Part shown: in pieces, positions 9,001 through 10,200 of the stretch | Layout of the letters: each line of letters starts with the position of its first letter | Numbering within the stretch: the stretch's first letter is position 1 | NCBI GenBank assembly: GCA_024275615.1 | Contig: JAJRYU010000068.1 | Location: forward strand, 1-10,200 | From: Planctomycetota bacterium | Lineage (GTDB): Bacteria; Planctomycetota; GCA-002687715; DRQF01 | Direction of reading: 5' to 3' | DNA length: 10,200 bases | The notes under the pieces: generated by a model | What the model was told of the DNA's origin: nothing | The model's input: only the letters and a program-made list of their open reading frames with translations | The model's database searches: none | Made by a program: the position numbers and the translations under genes

Positions 9001-9578
9001 TGACATCTTTGAGCCCGCCAAGTGCTGGCGTTCGATCGACGACTGTGACGGTTCAGTTGGCGATGAAGCGAGGCAAAGATGCCGTCACGAATGGGCCAGC
9101 ACCAGCGATCAACCGTTTCGTGGTTGGCAGAATCTTGGTGAAAAAGGCCGGAACGGACACATTTGTCAACGACCCCGCCACCTACGGGATTTCTGCAGGG
9201 AGCAATACGGCGATCATTTCAGATGTTGTTCTTGTCGACAACACAGGAGCTGCACACGCCGTTGACGGCATGGGAAATCCGAAGCCAATCCTGCTATCCG
9301 AGCACGTCTCAGGAACTCCGCACATTATCCTGTCACATCGCTCAACAGGGGCAGGAAGTGTTTCCATGAACATCAACATCGCCGGTTTGACGACTGGAGA
9401 TACTGTTGCTTTCAACGTCGAAGCGGTCATCGAGATTCCAAGTGCCAATATTGGAACCTATGACGCAAACTTCCCTCAGTCGCCCTTGTTGATTTCTCTC
9501 AACAAAGACGCGGGCATGCAGTGGTCATTCCCGGACAGTGGTGAAACCAGAACCACCGTCACGGTTGATGTACCCTAG
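6084..9578 (+). CDS. Exported beta-propeller / di-heme cytochrome c / FN3-like multidomain protein
   Basis: This 1164-residue protein begins with a Sec signal peptide (residues 1-26, VSA|Q). Residues about 40-460 read as a YncE/YVTN-like beta-propeller, with blades such as NSFDNTVEVF and PYALTFHPTNGKVFV. A cytochrome c module follows with two covalent heme sites, CASCH at 471-475 and CNECH at 602-606. Each is followed by a motif common in di-heme (MauG/CcpA-like) cytochromes: HWRGER at 513-518 and HAG at 672-674. A DxDxDG loop (814-825, DFDMDGIRNGGD) resembles a thrombospondin-3/EF-hand calcium site. A fibronectin-III-like domain (about 841-945, LSWSTNEPARSEIRY) comes next. The last 220 or so residues are a beta-rich stretch I cannot assign. 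It should be periplasmic or surface-located and redox-active; substrate and partner are unknown. The gene starts 121 bases after the protease gene on the same strand, with no terminator between them, so co-transcription is possible. Confidence 0.88.
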   Translation: MRTLCRWRMPVLALLCLLATVATVSAQTAAIVDKDNVEGPNINLNFAPVRPFLMATVGTTTNLYAVNSFDNTVEVFPNGGPTSPTAVYSVPWGPVSIATWTDGTGALELLVVCRGSDCLTRLDAATGRVKSTIDLPAEPADILVDDTLGRAWVSCPGADSVVEIILATGAKRIYSEATNPLFRMKRPTFLSFQDSVTLGRRILVAPLLSGNNSTPEGGSTPNATGSIYDAEGTTTPFPDEDLFRINPISTVAAGVEVLAVDMGTVLFAHGVHPLTKRFWQLNTEANNKDASAQSEPAVKGKFVNNRINIIDISTATVIDGTDDASSVVAILDSYTNDVNQSAGLGGMITDSNQRTVGQPYALTFHPTNGKVFVAGLLTDNIMVLDQNGAFVNEWKLPDGSIPRGLMLDSSGTVLLVYCWGSNKVLAYRWNKTTPSVLKTLDLRYDPTPANIAKGRELFYDGSRSEHGNISCASCHVDGTTDLLSWNLSNPPLDDKGPMLTQTLFGLDRLAPFHWRGERTLSDFNGAFVGLLGASQKLDGQTELPDFEAFVFSLQVPANPVQDRDRLINDSIQADILGSPTGVSAVAGQNTFRNTPTFGTLTCNECHAAPTGTNNDINRDFSAPFRPRRATFKVAPFHDLQLKRQSRVNVLVPSAGGVLASSPRGFLGASIAHAGVVSDLFGFVVLITGNVPFGNQNGWDITSFINQWDTGLAPAVHFAQTLNAQTTTAQRNDIIYLARQAAARNCGLVAFGTSVNSSGSLAATRWFYNRVSRMFEADQVGFTPRPLSTFLNSVSVEDNCFFGVPVGMAERIGVDFDMDGIRNGGDSFPLTPGPLNALDLTPPGFDVAPHVAFVTTKVARLSWSTNEPARSEIRYREVGSGAAYTLIVRNDFTSIESVILNDLRPSTIDTFANYVPETVAYEWNVKVFDRNGNNQVYTSPPNIVTDPFIKAQFNPGSPREVLELGAHKVISTSMTSLSPPSAGVRSTTVTVQLAMKRGKDAVTNGPAPAINRFVVGRILVKKAGTDTFVNDPATYGISAGSNTAIISDVVLVDNTGAAHAVDGMGNPKPILLSEHVSGTPHIILSHRSTGAGSVSMNINIAGLTTGDTVAFNVEAVIEIPSANIGTYDANFPQSPLLISLNKDAGMQWSFPDSGETRTTVTVDVP
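8233..8277 (+). repeat. Three 15-base imperfect tandem repeats inside the cytochrome gene
   Basis: TGCACAG recurs at 8234, 8249 and 8264 with a strict 15-base period. It encodes three five-residue units sharing an Ala-Gln pair (FAQTL, NAQTT, TAQRN). The period is a multiple of three, so copy change would keep the frame. It lies downstream of the second heme-module motif. Confidence 0.6.
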
Positions 9579-9610
9579 ACGTAGTTTTTTCTAAGGGATC
9601 TTGATGGTCC

Positions 9611-9650
9611 AGAGGTTCTCTCGCGGTAGTTCGGGAGAGAACCTCTTTTT
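9611..9650 (+). terminator. Rho-independent terminator of the propeller/cytochrome gene
   Basis: A perfect 12-base stem (9611-9622 pairs with 9635-9646) encloses a 12-base loop and runs into five T residues (9646-9650). It sits 32 bases after the stop codon at 9578. There is no T-run on the opposite strand beyond the left arm, so it should act mainly rightward. Leftward transcripts from the norB-like gene could form the hairpin but lack the U-tract. Confidence 0.88.
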
Positions 9651-9686
9651 CATGGGGTGTCAAAGGACCTGTCAACGCTTTGCGGT

Positions 9687-10200
9687 CTAGACCGATTGGG
9701 TTTCTTTCTTATCCGATTCTTCCTCGTGACCGGGCATGACTGCCAAGACAGTAGGGGGGACGACGAATGGGGCATCAGAATCACTCTGCGGTTTCAGGTG
9801 GAACCAACGGCTGACCATAAACCAAACCAAGGGTAGAACACCGCCGCAAACAAACGCCGTGACGCCAATTCCTCTGAACCAGGTGAACATCTGGAAAGTG
9901 CTTCCGTGAATGTAATCTTGGGAGCGTGCATAGGCGTACCCTTCGTCCATGACAGTCCACAGTTGATGGACCCCGACGGGGAACAGGTCCATGATGAGCA
10001 TCAACACCAAACCGATATTCAGCCACCAGAATGTGCGGCGCAGGAGTGCCGCATTCCATTTTTCTGGTTTGACGACCCAGCGGGCGCAAAAGAGCATGCA
10101 ACCGATGGCCAAGTTGCCATAGACGCCAAACAAAGCAGCGTGCCCATGGTTGACAGTGAGATATGTGGCGTGCTGGTAGTAATTGACAATGGGCAGGTTA
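9687..10200 (-). CDS. norB: Nitric oxide reductase large subunit, NorB family, probably quinol-type (3' end, 5' truncated by window)
   Basis: The frame is open from the right edge down to TAG at 9689-9687, giving the last 170 residues. The segment NYYQHATYLTVNHGHAALFG matches the late transmembrane region of NorB. By comparison with Pseudomonas cNOR, the first His of HGH (codon 10148-10146) would be the heme b3 proximal ligand and the second (10142-10140) a low-spin heme b ligand. Two more membrane helices follow, with DLFPVGVHQLW, then GYAYARS, then WFRGIGVTAFVCGG, all typical of this family. A hydrophilic tail of about 40 residues ends the protein. NorB reduces two NO to N2O at the cytoplasmic membrane. 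The FPVG/GYAYARS wording suggests the single-subunit quinol-dependent type (qNOR), but the diagnostic N-terminal extension is outside the window. It is convergent with the cytochrome gene, separated by 108 bases. Confidence 0.85.
   Translation of the reverse strand, partial: NLPIVNYYQHATYLTVNHGHAALFGVYGNLAIGCMLFCARWVVKPEKWNAALLRRTFWWLNIGLVLMLIMDLFPVGVHQLWTVMDEGYAYARSQDYIHGSTFQMFTWFRGIGVTAFVCGGVLPLVWFMVSRWFHLKPQSDSDAPFVVPPTVLAVMPGHEEESDKKETQSV

Overview
The window looks like bacterial chromosome from a Gram-negative-type (two-membrane) organism. Two large proteins begin with Sec signal peptides, one carries c-type heme sites, and a membrane-bound nitric oxide reductase is present. Base composition appears moderate, in the mid-50s % GC by eye. 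Exported Tricorn-like proteases and propeller/cytochrome c fusions are familiar in Planctomycetota, Acidobacteriota and related environmental groups. I lean towards one of these, but nothing here fixes the phylum. I saw no rRNA, tRNA, CRISPR array, transposase or other mobile-element signature.

Region 1 (1-2517) is a glycosyltransferase cluster. The 3' end of a dolichyl-phosphate-sugar-synthase-like GT2 gene runs rightward off the left edge. It converges on a leftward two-gene operon: a GT4 glycosyltransferase (1282-2517) followed by a GT2 glycosyltransferase (347-1285). The two leftward genes overlap by 4 bases and are probably translationally coupled. The two converging GT2 genes overlap tail to tail by 44 bases. 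This is probably part of a surface-polysaccharide or glycoconjugate locus.

Region 2 (2518-2734) is a 217-base divergent intergenic stretch. It holds a plausible promoter for the glycosyltransferase operon and the ribosome binding sites of both flanking genes.

Region 3 (2735-9578) holds two large rightward genes. The first encodes an exported Tricorn-family S41 protease of 1075 residues with propeller repeats, PDZ and catalytic domains. The second encodes an exported protein of 1164 residues with an N-terminal beta-propeller, a two-heme cytochrome c module, a calcium-binding-like loop, a fibronectin-III-like domain and an unassigned C-terminus. A strong intrinsic terminator (9611-9650) closes this block.

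Region 4 (9687-10200) is the 3' end of a leftward norB-type nitric oxide reductase gene that continues past the right edge. The cytochrome/propeller protein and the reductase are both redox proteins, but they are convergent and are not one operon. A functional link is speculation. I found no clear undescribed multi-gene system. The most unusual object is the 1164-residue propeller/di-heme/FN3 protein.
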